Below, in pieces: positions 35,124-43,646 of a stretch of DNA of 64,000 bases. The stretch spans positions 62,001 through 126,000 of the forward strand of contig JACKEP010000009.1 in NCBI GenBank assembly GCA_020632915.1, written 5' to 3'. Origin of the DNA: Alphaproteobacteria bacterium. GTDB lineage: Bacteria; Myxococcota_A; UBA796; GCA-2862545. The notes beneath the pieces are model-generated. The model had not been told where the DNA came from and did not search any database. It saw only the letters and a list, made by a program, of their open reading frames with translations. The translations under genes and the position numbers were made by a program. Numbering within the stretch: position 1 is the first letter of the stretch; every line of letters starts with the position of its first letter.

Positions 35124-37007
35124 GTGCGTCTGACCGTCCTGTCCTGCCTCGCCGCCCTGTCCTGCCACGTCCGACCACCCGAGGTCTGCGGCGCCTCCGG
35201 CACGCCGTGGTCGTTCCAGGAGCGCAGCCAGGCGTGGGGCCTCGACGGCGCGCACGGCACCCGCCTGTCGGCCGCCGATCTCGACGGCGACGGCTACCCC
35301 GACCTCGTCGCGATGGAGGGCGACGCGTTCGGCCGCGACAGCTTCGACGACGACCAGCGCTTCCACTTCGTGCTCATGAACCGCCCCACGTCGGACGGCG
35401 GTCGCACGTTCGTCGACGCCACGATCGACAGCGGCCTGTTCGCGCCGCGCGACGCCGACCCGTCCCAGTTCGGACGCGCCGGTCAGCTCGCGGTGTTCGG
35501 CGACCTCGACGGCGACGGCGACGTCGACGCGCTGGTCGGCCAGTTCTACGACCGCCTCCTCGTCGACCGCGGCACGGTCGACCCCGGCGACCGCACCGAG
35601 GTGATGCTCAACGACGGCACCGGCCACTTCACGTTCGCGCCCACGTCCGACGTCACCGTCCCCCGCGGCTACGCCACCACCGGCGCCAGCCTCGTCGACG
35701 TCGACCGCGACGGCATCCTCGATGTGTGGATCACCGGCTGGTACGTCACCTACGGCGAGCTCGAAGCCCACCAGGACGAGCTGTTCCGCGGTGTGGGCGA
35801 CGGCACCTTCACGCGGGTCACGGAGGGCTCGGGTCTGGAGATGATCAAGGGTCGGGACGGGCAGGACTGGATCGACGGCGCCGCCCGACGCCCCGGCATG
35901 GGGGCCACAGCCTGCGATCTGGACGGCGATGGGCGCGAAGACCTGCTCGCCACCAACTACGGCCGGTCGTGGAACCAGCAGTGGATGCAGCAGGAGGACG
36001 GCACGTTCGTCGACGTCGCGCGCACCTCGGGCTTCTCCGACGACGGCGACCTGACCTACGACGACAACGCCTTCTACCGCTGCTGGTGCGCCGTCAACGG
36101 CTGCACCCCCGACCCGGGTCCGTCGCCGCTCGCGGACTGCGCCGCCAACGCGGCCAGCTGGACGCCGGGCTGGGACGACCAGCCCCACCGCCTCGCCGGC
36201 AACTCGTTCTCGACCGTGTGCGCCGATGTCGACGACGACGGCGACATGGACCTGCTCACCGCCGAGATCACCCACTGGTGGGCGGGCGAGGGCTCCGACG
36301 CCACCGAGCTGCTCCTCAACGACGGCACGGGCAGGTTCTCGCGCCCGGGCATCCAGCGCACGGGCCTTGCCCGCACGTGGCCGTCGGCCTCCTGGGACCA
36401 GGGCGACCTCTTCGCCGCCATGGCCGACCTCGACAACGACGGCGACAAGGACCTGCTCGTCGCCTCCACCGACTACCCGGACACGCGCCTGTTCACCTGG
36501 CGCCACGACGACGGCGTGCGCTTCACCGAGGTCGGCCCCGACGTCGGCCTCGATCAACCCTGGCCGGCGTCGCTCGCGATCGCCGACTTCGATCTCGACG
36601 GGGACCTCGACGTCGTCAGCGGGTCGTCGACCACGCGCACGGGCACCCCGTGGACCAGCCACGAGCTGCACCTGTACGAGAACCAGCTCGACGGGGGCAA
36701 CGCGCTGCGCCTGCGGCTGCACGGCAAGGACGCCAACACCAGCGGCATCGGCGCGCGCGTGCAGGTCACCACCGGTGACCGCACCACCACCTGGCGCCTC
36801 GACGGCGGCCAGGGCCACATGGCCATGCAGCACGACCTGGCGCTCCACGTGGGTCTGGGCGAGGCCTGCACGGCCGATGACGTCGTCGTCACCTGGCCCG
36901 ACGGCACCGTCGACCACTACCCCGGCGTGCGCGGCGGCTACGCCGTGACGCTCAAGGAGGGGGGTGGCGCCCGCTACGGCGACCCCCTGCGCCCCGCGGC
37001 CGAGTGA
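35124..37007 (+). CDS. CRTAC1/ASPIC-type FG-GAP propeller lipoprotein, third copy
   Basis: A 627-residue predicted lipoprotein. It starts at the GTG 35124 (MRLTVLSCLAALSCHV, with two Cys residues that could each be the lipobox Cys), preceded by GGGAGAA. Seven calcium-binding repeats are readable (AADLDGDGYPDLVA, FGDLDGDGDVDALVG, LVDVDRDGILDVW, ACDLDGDGREDLLA, CADVDDDGDMDLLT, MADLDNDGDKDLLV, IADFDLDGDLDVVS). A C-terminal ASPIC/UnbV domain (LHVGLGEACTADDVVVTWPDG) follows. Between repeats four and five there is a Cys-rich insert (CWCAVNGCTP). It lies downstream of the regulator after a short gap and ends 3 bases from the convergent pheT stop. Confidence 0.85.
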   Translation: MRLTVLSCLAALSCHVRPPEVCGASGTPWSFQERSQAWGLDGAHGTRLSAADLDGDGYPDLVAMEGDAFGRDSFDDDQRFHFVLMNRPTSDGGRTFVDATIDSGLFAPRDADPSQFGRAGQLAVFGDLDGDGDVDALVGQFYDRLLVDRGTVDPGDRTEVMLNDGTGHFTFAPTSDVTVPRGYATTGASLVDVDRDGILDVWITGWYVTYGELEAHQDELFRGVGDGTFTRVTEGSGLEMIKGRDGQDWIDGAARRPGMGATACDLDGDGREDLLATNYGRSWNQQWMQQEDGTFVDVARTSGFSDDGDLTYDDNAFYRCWCAVNGCTPDPGPSPLADCAANAASWTPGWDDQPHRLAGNSFSTVCADVDDDGDMDLLTAEITHWWAGEGSDATELLLNDGTGRFSRPGIQRTGLARTWPSASWDQGDLFAAMADLDNDGDKDLLVASTDYPDTRLFTWRHDDGVRFTEVGPDVGLDQPWPASLAIADFDLDGDLDVVSGSSTTRTGTPWTSHELHLYENQLDGGNALRLRLHGKDANTSGIGARVQVTTGDRTTTWRLDGGQGHMAMQHDLALHVGLGEACTADDVVVTWPDGTVDHYPGVRGGYAVTLKEGGGARYGDPLRPAAE

Positions 37008-37010
37008 CCG

Positions 37011-39086
37011 CTACCGGAGCTTCACGCCCGCGGGGCCGAACGCAGCGTCCACCACGGCGATGAGGGCCTCGGTGGCCCCGTTCATCGCCTCGGCGGTGCG
37101 GTCGCCGTCGTCGTTGGCGTAGGTGAGCGCGTAGGTGAACGTGCGCATCGGCACGCCGTCCTCGACGTGCTCGAACAGGTCGACCACCTCGACGCTGCGC
37201 AGCCACGCCGGTCCGGCGGCCTGCAGCGCGTCGGCGACGTCTCCGGCGGCGACCTTCGGCGGCAGCGTGAAGGCGAGGTTGCGCACCACCGGCGGCACGC
37301 GCGGGGGCTCGGAGAACGCCGGCGGCCGCGCGTCGGCGCAGAGGTCCACCAGTCCGAGCTCGAGGTAGCAGGGCCGGATCCGCTTGAGCTTGAACCGCGC
37401 GACGACCTCGGGGTGGACCTCGCCGAGGATGCCGACCACGCGACCGTCGAGGCACACGGTGGCCTGACGCCCCGGGTGCAGCGCCGAGCTCAGTGGCTGC
37501 GCAGCGTCGGCGGGACCGACCTGCAGCGGCAGGTCGAGGGCGTGGGCGATCTCGTCGACCAGCCCCTTGAGGAACCACACGTCGGCTGGCCGCGCCGGAC
37601 CGGCCCAGGTGGCCGGACGCTCCGGCCCCGCGCACAGGGCCCACACGAGGCGCCGCTCGGAGCACACGCCGTTCGACGCCGTGGGATCGGGGTGGAACGT
37701 GCGCGTGAACTCGAACGCCTTGATCGCGTCGTGCTTCATCCGCACGTTGAGCGCGACGCCCTCGACGGCCTGGGCGAGCGCGTTGTTCTTCAGCAGCGAG
37801 TAGGCGCGGTCGAGGGCGTTGGCGGTCTCGACGTGGGCGTGGAGCGGGTGGCCCGGCCCGAAGCCCAGCTGGTCGCGGAGCGCGCGGCTGTAGAAGCCGT
37901 CGGTCACCACCTCGTAGAAGCCGGCGCCCACGAGCACGTCGGCCACGGTGTCGGACACGGACTCCACAGGGGTGGGGAGCGCGCCCATGTCGACCGGGGG
38001 CAGCCCCCGCGGCGTGTGCTCGTAGCCGATCGACTTGACCACCTCCTCGTACAGGTCGGCGGGGTAGACCACGTCCCACAGGCGGTGCGGGGGCACGCGC
38101 ACGGCCAGGGCGCCGTCGGCCTCGGGCGTGCACACGAAGCCGTACCGCGCCAGCCGCGCCACCAGCTCGTCGTCGGAGGTGGTGACGTCGAGGAAGCGAC
38201 GGCAGCGCTCGGGCACCATCCGCACCACGCGGCGCGGGTCGGTCCAGCCGCCGGCGACGCCGGTGGGGCCGTCGACCTCCCAGCCTGCCGCCGCGAGCAG
38301 CGTGGCCACGCGACCGGCACCCTGCAGGGGCTGGGAGAAGTCCGCGCCCCGCTCGAAGCGGGCCGAGCTGTCGGTGGCGAGACCGAGCGCACGGGCGGCC
38401 TTGCGCACGGCGACCGGATCGAACGCAGCCGACTCGAGGAGCACGGTGGTGGTGGCCGCGGTGGTCTTGGACTCCTCGCACCCGATCACGCCCGCGATCG
38501 CGAGCACCTTGACGTCGTCGGCGATGACGATCGTGCCCTCGGGGACGGTGACCTTGGCCTCCTGGAACAGCGGCCACGCCTGCTCGCCGGGGCGCGACAG
38601 CCGCACGGTGATCGGACCCTCGATCGTCGCGGCGTCGAACGCGTGCGTCGGCTGCCCGAGCTCCTTGTAGGCGACGTTCGTGGCGTCGACGACCGGACCC
38701 ACCGACTTCAGGCCCGTGCCATCCAGCACCGCGAGGGCCTCGGGCGCCAGCGCACCGTCGCCGCGTCGGACGAGGCGCGTGAGCGTGTAGACCGGGCAGA
38801 GGTCGGTGTGCAGGTGCACGGGATGGGGGCCGTCGCCCGCCGTCAGCGGCGTCACCTCGGGCCAGCGGACGGTGGCCCCGGTGTGGCCGGACAGCTCGCG
38901 CGCGATGCCGGTGAGGCAGTGGTGGTCGCCGCGGTTGGCGAGCAGCTCCAGGGTGACGGGCACGCCCGCTGCGGCCGGGTCGATCCGCTTGACCTCCAGA
39001 CCGCAGGCGTCGAGCAGGCTGCGGACGGCGGCGGGATCGGCGGGCAGGTCGACGTGACGTCGGAGCAGGTCGAGGGACAGGCGCAT
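37011..39086 (-). CDS. pheT: phenylalanine-tRNA ligase subunit beta, lacking the EMAP-like tRNA-binding domain
   Basis: A 691-residue subunit of phenylalanyl-tRNA synthetase. It starts with MRLSLDLLRRHVDLP and goes from the N-terminal B1 segment (CGLEVKRIDP) straight into VTLELLANRGDHHCLTGIARELSG, the segment that in E. coli lies after the EMAP-like tRNA-binding domain. About 100 residues that are usually there are missing. The editing region is present (TDSSARFERGAD), as are the B5-like DNA-binding-fold segment (RCRRFLDVTTSDDELVARLARYGF) and the C-terminal FDX-ACB anticodon domain (RNLAFTLPPKV...TYALTYANDDGDRT). The gene follows pheS with a 2-base gap. The short form may bind tRNA through the rest of the heterodimer only. 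Confidence 0.93.
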   Translation of the reverse strand: MRLSLDLLRRHVDLPADPAAVRSLLDACGLEVKRIDPAAAGVPVTLELLANRGDHHCLTGIARELSGHTGATVRWPEVTPLTAGDGPHPVHLHTDLCPVYTLTRLVRRGDGALAPEALAVLDGTGLKSVGPVVDATNVAYKELGQPTHAFDAATIEGPITVRLSRPGEQAWPLFQEAKVTVPEGTIVIADDVKVLAIAGVIGCEESKTTAATTTVLLESAAFDPVAVRKAARALGLATDSSARFERGADFSQPLQGAGRVATLLAAAGWEVDGPTGVAGGWTDPRRVVRMVPERCRRFLDVTTSDDELVARLARYGFVCTPEADGALAVRVPPHRLWDVVYPADLYEEVVKSIGYEHTPRGLPPVDMGALPTPVESVSDTVADVLVGAGFYEVVTDGFYSRALRDQLGFGPGHPLHAHVETANALDRAYSLLKNNALAQAVEGVALNVRMKHDAIKAFEFTRTFHPDPTASNGVCSERRLVWALCAGPERPATWAGPARPADVWFLKGLVDEIAHALDLPLQVGPADAAQPLSSALHPGRQATVCLDGRVVGILGEVHPEVVARFKLKRIRPCYLELGLVDLCADARPPAFSEPPRVPPVVRNLAFTLPPKVAAGDVADALQAAGPAWLRSVEVVDLFEHVEDGVPMRTFTYALTYANDDGDRTAEAMNGATEALIAVVDAAFGPAGVKLR

Positions 39087-39088
39087 GG

Positions 39089-40126
39089 TCAGGCTCCCCG
39101 ATCGAGGCGCTGGAGCGTGCGCAGGTCGGGCTCGTACAGGCTGCGGATGCGGGTGACGCCGGTGGACTGGGCCATCATGCGGGTGGTGCCCAGGCCGAAG
39201 GCGATGCCGCTGACCTCGTCGGGGTCGTACCCGAACTGGGCGAACACCTTCGGGTGGATCATGCCGGCGCCGAGGATGGTGACCCACCCCGCCCCGTGGC
39301 ACGCCTCACAGCCCGAGCCGCCGCAGACGCCGCAGCTGACGTCCACGCCGACGCTGGGCTCGGTGTACGGGTAGAACTTCGGCTTGAAACGGACCTTCCG
39401 ATCCTGGCCGAACAGGGCGCGCGCCACGAACGCGAGCGTGCCCTTCAGGTGCGAGAACGTCAGCCCGCGGTCGACCCAGATGCCCTCGAACTGGTGGAAC
39501 ATCGCCAGGTGCGTCGCGTCGACGGCCTCGTTCCGGTACACGCGCCCCATCGACACCACCTTGATCGGCAGCGGCGGTCGTGCCTCCAGCACCCGCGCCT
39601 GCACGGTGGTGGTGTGGGAGCGAAGCAGCAATCCGCCGTCCACCCAGAAGGTGTCCTGCATGTCGCGGGCGGGGTGGTGCTCGGGGATGTTGAGCGCGTC
39701 GAAGTTGTGGAACGCGTCCTCGACCTCGGGCCCGTCCACGAGCTCGAAGCCCAGCTGGCGCATGACGTCCATGCACACCCGCTCGGTGCGCGTGACCGGA
39801 TGACGCGCGCCCCGCGGGGTGGCCACGCCCGGCAGCGACAGGTCGACCCACTCCGCGTCGAGCCGCGCCGCGAGCACCTCGGCGTCGAGGCGGGCCCTCG
39901 CAGCGTCGAGCTCGGCCTCGACCGTCTGCTGGGCCGCGTTGACGGCGGCCGCCACAGACGGGCGCTCCGCCTCCGGCACGTCGCGCAGCGCGCGCAGCGC
40001 CTCCTTGAGCGGCGACTTCTTGCCGGCGTGGAGGCGGCGCACCTCGTCGACCGCCTCGGGCGTGGTCGCCGCAGCCAGCTCGGCACGGAAGGCGGCCAGC
40101 AGCGCGTCGACATCGGGACGGGACAT
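39089..40126 (-). CDS. pheS: phenylalanine-tRNA ligase subunit alpha
   Basis: A 345-residue catalytic subunit of phenylalanyl-tRNA synthetase. An N-terminal coiled coil (residues 1-90) precedes the class II catalytic core. Motif 2 region is SMGRVYRNEAVDATHLAMFHQFEG, seen as two shorter blocks, and motif 3 is AFGLGTTRMMA. Four Cys at residues 265, 268, 273 and 276 (CGVCGGSGCEAC) sit in a segment shared by many bacterial PheS proteins and may hold a zinc. The start ATG ends at 40126 with GGAGGA upstream. It is 2 bases from pheT, so the two are one operon. Confidence 0.95.
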   Translation of the reverse strand: MSRPDVDALLAAFRAELAAATTPEAVDEVRRLHAGKKSPLKEALRALRDVPEAERPSVAAAVNAAQQTVEAELDAARARLDAEVLAARLDAEWVDLSLPGVATPRGARHPVTRTERVCMDVMRQLGFELVDGPEVEDAFHNFDALNIPEHHPARDMQDTFWVDGGLLLRSHTTTVQARVLEARPPLPIKVVSMGRVYRNEAVDATHLAMFHQFEGIWVDRGLTFSHLKGTLAFVARALFGQDRKVRFKPKFYPYTEPSVGVDVSCGVCGGSGCEACHGAGWVTILGAGMIHPKVFAQFGYDPDEVSGIAFGLGTTRMMAQSTGVTRIRSLYEPDLRTLQRLDRGA

Positions 40127-40246
40127 CGGGTCCTCCTCGGCCGGGCGGGCGTAACACGCCCTGCGCGCCGCTTCCGGCCCCCCGCGACGATCGGTGTGCC
40201 CCCGTCCACGCGCCCCGATACGGCGGGCCCCCGGACCGGAGGGATG

Positions 40247-40747
40247 GTGACCGCTCCCCTGCCGCTGCCCGCCGACGCGGTGCTCGACGACTTCGTCCAC
40301 GAGGCGCTCTACGACCCCAGCGCGTGGTTCGTCCACCGGGTGCTGGCGGTCGAGCCCGACGCCCAGCGGCTCGTGGCCGAGATGGACACCACACGGCTGG
40401 CGCTCGTCGACGCCCAGCGCGTGGTCCCCGGCCACCCCAAGCACGTGCCTGCGGCGATCGCCGTGCAGGCCACCGGCACCCTCGGCCACCTCTACGCCGT
40501 CTACGCGCTCGGCCTGCGCACCACCGAAGGCTGGGTGGGCTTCGGCACCCACATCCACAAGGCCCGCTGGGGCAAGATGGGTCGCATCGGCCCCCCGATG
40601 TGGATGGAGGCCCGGTGCGACCGCACGCGGGTGCTGTGGGGCACGCGCTTCTGCGACTTCAGCTTCCGGTTCGAGCAGGACGGCGAGACGGTCTACACCT
40701 CACGCCAGACGGCGGCGTGGCGCCAGGATCAGGCCGGACAGTCGTGA
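40247..40747 (+). CDS. hotdog-fold protein, possible thioesterase or dehydratase
   Basis: A 166-residue protein. The segment VVPGHPKHVPAAIAVQATGTLGHLYAV resembles the 'PGHFP..PG....E' helix start of FabZ/thioesterase hotdog proteins, and its later strands (VGFGTHIHKARWG, RVLWGTRFCDFSFRF, DGETVYTSRQTA) fit the fold. The usual catalytic Glu or Asp of FabZ is not clear, so its activity is open. The GTG at 40247 has GGAGG four bases before it; an ATG at 40244 is directly after the ribosome site and less likely. It is divergent from pheS and its end overlaps the convergent vWA lipoprotein gene by 19 bases. Confidence 0.6.
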   Translation: MTAPLPLPADAVLDDFVHEALYDPSAWFVHRVLAVEPDAQRLVAEMDTTRLALVDAQRVVPGHPKHVPAAIAVQATGTLGHLYAVYALGLRTTEGWVGFGTHIHKARWGKMGRIGPPMWMEARCDRTRVLWGTRFCDFSFRFEQDGETVYTSRQTAAWRQDQAGQS

Positions 40748-42357
40748 AAGAAGGTGTAGGTCACCTCGACCACGCCGCCCGCCGGCACAGCCTCGTCGAA
40801 CACCACCAGGTTGTGGTCGGCGTTGTACGACCAGCCTGACGGCGTGGGCACCCCGTCGACGGTGACGGTGATCGACGACGGGTCGAGGTCGGTGTGGGAC
40901 AGCTCGAACACCATCAGGCCGGCGAGCACGTCGTTGGCGATGTCTTCGAGGCCGTCGGCGAACGTGCCGCACACGTCGAGCTCCCGACCCCCGGTCGCCT
41001 GGGCCGCCTCGACGTAGCCGGCGGGCCCGAGCGGTGCCTCGCCGCACTGGGACTGCAGGTCGACGATGGCGTGGATCGTGAGCAGCGCCGGGTCGCCGGC
41101 GTAGGTCTCGATGGGCGACACCCAGTCCTGCCAGTAGTCGGTCCGCCCGCTCAGGAAGCCGGTGGACTGGTCCCGTTCGTCCGAGATCATCACCACGTGC
41201 AGCGGCACGAGGTCGCGCCGGAACACCGTGCCGCACTGACCGGACAGGTCGGCCTGCCCGAAGCGCGCGACGCCCTCGAGGTGGGCCTCGGTGAGCGCTG
41301 CGTTGCCCGACGCGGTGAGCGCGAAGCTCGACAGCGGCGCCAGCGCGGCCGCGGTGAAGCGCGCGGCCCAGTCGGCCTGACCGGGCTCGATGATGCCGCC
41401 CTGCAGGCAGATCGGATCCTCGCCGCCGTACACACCGACGCGCCAGTCCGTGTTCGCAGCGGCCAGCAGGTCCGCGAACCGCCCGAACTCGTCGGCGAGC
41501 GTCTGGAGCTGGTCGCTCATCGAGCCCGACCGGTCGACCGCGAACAGGATGTCGACGCCACGCTCCTCGGGCACCTCGAACCGATCCGTGGCCTGCGCGC
41601 CCGGCACCACCTCGCCGGTGATGGGCACCGTGACGACGCCGCCCGGGTCGTTGCTGTCGACCACGAGCGACGCCGTGTGGCTGCCGAGGGTGAGCGCCTC
41701 CAGCACCACCGACACGCTGCGGGTCTGCGACCGCGTGAGCGTGAACGGCGCGATCGGCACGGGCTGGGTGATCTCGTCACCGCCGTCGACCACGGTGACC
41801 GCACGCACGTCCAGCGGCTCTCCGCCGTCGTTGCGGACGGTCACCACGCCGATCGTCGGGCAGTCGATCGGCCGCGTGCCGAGGTCGAGCGGATCCGGGG
41901 TGACCACGAGCTCGGGCCGCGCCCCGATGCCCTGCAGCGGGATCCGCACCTCGCGTGCGTCGGCGTTGTCGGAGATCACCACCAGCGCCGCGTCGAGCAG
42001 CCCGGTCGCCTGGGGCTGGAACGTGACCTGCACCCGCGCCACGTCGCTGCCGACGAGCCCGAACGGGGGCGTGTCGAGGAGCTGGAGCGTGAACGAGGCG
42101 TCGCCTGCCAACAGGACCTCGTCCACGTCGAGCGTGGAGGCCCCGATGTTGGTGACCTCGAACACCTGGCTGACGACCTCGGCGCTGGCGCGCTCGCCGA
42201 ACTGGTAGGCCGGGGGCGTCACCTGCAGGATCGGATCGTTGTCGGCGACGGGTGCCTTCGTCGGCACGAGCACGACGTCGGGGGTGCAGCCCGCAACGAC
42301 GAGCAGCGCGCCCGCCACGACACCTCCGACCCGTGCCACCGCGCCTCGACGGATCAT
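40729..42357 (-). CDS. vWA-domain lipoprotein with two ASH/HYDIN-like repeats
   Basis: A 542-residue secreted lipoprotein. The lipobox is VVAGCTPD. Two 'choice-of-anchor D'/ASH-type immunoglobulin-like repeats follow (residues ~45-150 and ~150-260), with the pattern FEVTNIGASTLDVDEVLL and VRNDGGEPLDVRAVTV. Residues ~270-470 form a von Willebrand factor A domain with the MIDAS motif DRSGSMSD. The C-terminus is a short beta domain (PSSITVTVDGVPTP, YTFFHDCPA). Such proteins are common in Myxococcota. The role is likely adhesion or surface binding with a divalent metal. Overlaps the convergent hotdog gene by 19 bases. Confidence 0.82.
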   Translation of the reverse strand: MIRRGAVARVGGVVAGALLVVAGCTPDVVLVPTKAPVADNDPILQVTPPAYQFGERASAEVVSQVFEVTNIGASTLDVDEVLLAGDASFTLQLLDTPPFGLVGSDVARVQVTFQPQATGLLDAALVVISDNADAREVRIPLQGIGARPELVVTPDPLDLGTRPIDCPTIGVVTVRNDGGEPLDVRAVTVVDGGDEITQPVPIAPFTLTRSQTRSVSVVLEALTLGSHTASLVVDSNDPGGVVTVPITGEVVPGAQATDRFEVPEERGVDILFAVDRSGSMSDQLQTLADEFGRFADLLAAANTDWRVGVYGGEDPICLQGGIIEPGQADWAARFTAAALAPLSSFALTASGNAALTEAHLEGVARFGQADLSGQCGTVFRRDLVPLHVVMISDERDQSTGFLSGRTDYWQDWVSPIETYAGDPALLTIHAIVDLQSQCGEAPLGPAGYVEAAQATGGRELDVCGTFADGLEDIANDVLAGLMVFELSHTDLDPSSITVTVDGVPTPSGWSYNADHNLVVFDEAVPAGGVVEVTYTFFHDCPA

Positions 42358-42405
42358 CCCGCCCTCCGCACGTTCTGGTTCGTCCCGGGTACGTGCCGCC
42401 TGAGT

Positions 42406-42927
42406 CTACTCTTGCACCGACGCCGTCGTCGCGTCCTCGGGGACGAGGCGCACCACGTCGCCGACCGACACGACGCCCGGCACGACGATGCGCGCGCACA
42501 GACCGCCGTGGCCCATCATGGCCGCGTAGCCGCCGGTGCCGAGGGCCTCCTCCATGCGCGCGCAGGGGTGGCACGCCTCGGTGCCCTCGAGGATGCACGT
42601 GCCGACGGCGAACCGTCGCCCGACCAGCACCGACAGGTTCAGGCCCGACACCAGCACGTTGCGTCGCGTGGCGTCGAACGACACCGGACGTCCGAGCATC
42701 GACGCCATCACCGCGAGGTGCTCGGCCTGCAGCAGGGTGACGGCCCGCTTCGCCGAACGCGCGTGATCCCGCGGGCCCGAGCCGTCCGAGGACACCGCAC
42801 CGGGCGACCACGTGGCGACGGCCTCGGGGGCCCGCCGCCGGGCGGGGCGCACCTGGAGGGCCTCCACCCGACCCACCGGATCCGCCGCCCGGACGCGGGC
42901 CATCATGCCTTCGGGGATCCGGATCAC
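42406..42927 (-). CDS. MOSC domain protein
   Basis: A 173-residue cytoplasmic protein with a MOSC (MOCO sulfurase C-terminal) fold, a domain associated with molybdenum cofactor sulfur chemistry. Conserved pieces are VLVSGLNLSVLVGRRFAVG, GTCILEGTEACHPCARME and GHGGLCARIVVPGVVSVGDVVR, including the conserved Cys region in EACHPC. The start is taken as GTG ending at 42927, with GGAGGG a few bases upstream; an ATG ending at 42906 is an alternative, and a longer frame reaches 43011. It is upstream of the vWA lipoprotein on the same strand. No molybdenum enzymes are in the window, so its partner is unknown. Confidence 0.8.
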   Translation of the reverse strand: MIRIPEGMMARVRAADPVGRVEALQVRPARRRAPEAVATWSPGAVSSDGSGPRDHARSAKRAVTLLQAEHLAVMASMLGRPVSFDATRRNVLVSGLNLSVLVGRRFAVGTCILEGTEACHPCARMEEALGTGGYAAMMGHGGLCARIVVPGVVSVGDVVRLVPEDATTASVQE

Positions 42928-43013
42928 CTGCCCTCCGCCACGCCGGCCGGTGCACCGCCCGACGTGATAACGCTGCCCCGAACGGGCGGACCACGACCGC
43001 CTCGGGAGCACCG

Positions 43014-43547
43014 ATGAACGCGCGCACCTCGATCATCTACCTCGTCCTGGCCGCCGTCGGCCTCGGCATCGGGGCGCTGCTGATCCGCGGCTCGGGCGGG
43101 CCGCGGAACCAGGGCGCGAGCCTCGAGCAGCGGCTCGACGACGAAGACGACGCGGGCGGCAAGCGCGGGCGCTCGCCCAAGGAGATCGCCGCCAGCAAGA
43201 ACGCCGGCCGCATGGTGCGCACCGGGGCCGCCGCCGCGCCTGCCGGTGGCGCCGACCCGTCGTTCGGGCGGATCGTGGAGAAGCGCTCCGACGGCATGAC
43301 GCGCAAGCTCACCTCGATGCGCGACGCCCTCGACGTCGAAGAGGACGACACCACCGCCAAGGACCTCATGCTCACCTACGAGCGCAAGTCCCTCGCGCTG
43401 GCCGGGCGCGTCCAGGCCGGCGACCTCACCGACGACGAGGCCCGCGCCGCCCTCGACGCGCTCGACGACGAGACGCTGCGCGCCGCCTGGGACGTGTGGG
43501 GCAACGACGACGAGGCGCTGCTCGACAAGTTCCTCGGCGCCCGCTGA
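43014..43547 (+). CDS. small membrane-anchored protein of unknown function
   Basis: A 177-residue protein with one N-terminal transmembrane helix (SIIYLVLAAVGLGIGALLI) followed by a charged, low-complexity, glycine/alanine/lysine-rich region and then a helical acidic C-terminus (LTDDEARAALDALDDETLRAAWDVWGNDDEALLDKFLGAR, here given in parts: LTDDEARAALDALDD and DEALLDKFLGAR). I do not recognise it. It is 99 bases upstream of the HerA-like ATPase gene on the same strand, so the two may act together, but no domain supports this. Confidence 0.55.
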   Translation: MNARTSIIYLVLAAVGLGIGALLIRGSGGPRNQGASLEQRLDDEDDAGGKRGRSPKEIAASKNAGRMVRTGAAAAPAGGADPSFGRIVEKRSDGMTRKLTSMRDALDVEEDDTTAKDLMLTYERKSLALAGRVQAGDLTDDEARAALDALDDETLRAAWDVWGNDDEALLDKFLGAR

Positions 43548-43646
43548 CCCCTCACCACCACCCCGCCCTGTCCTGAACCATCGCGGCCGACACGCCGCCG
43601 TCCGCGGGACGCCGCAAGGGTGCCCCGCGACCCGCTCGGAGGACCC

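Noticed and set aside
40147..40161. GGGCGT-AAC-ACGCCC inverted repeat before pheS
   Set aside because: Short and close to the start, with no leader peptide of Phe codons or attenuator partner; kept out as unsupported.
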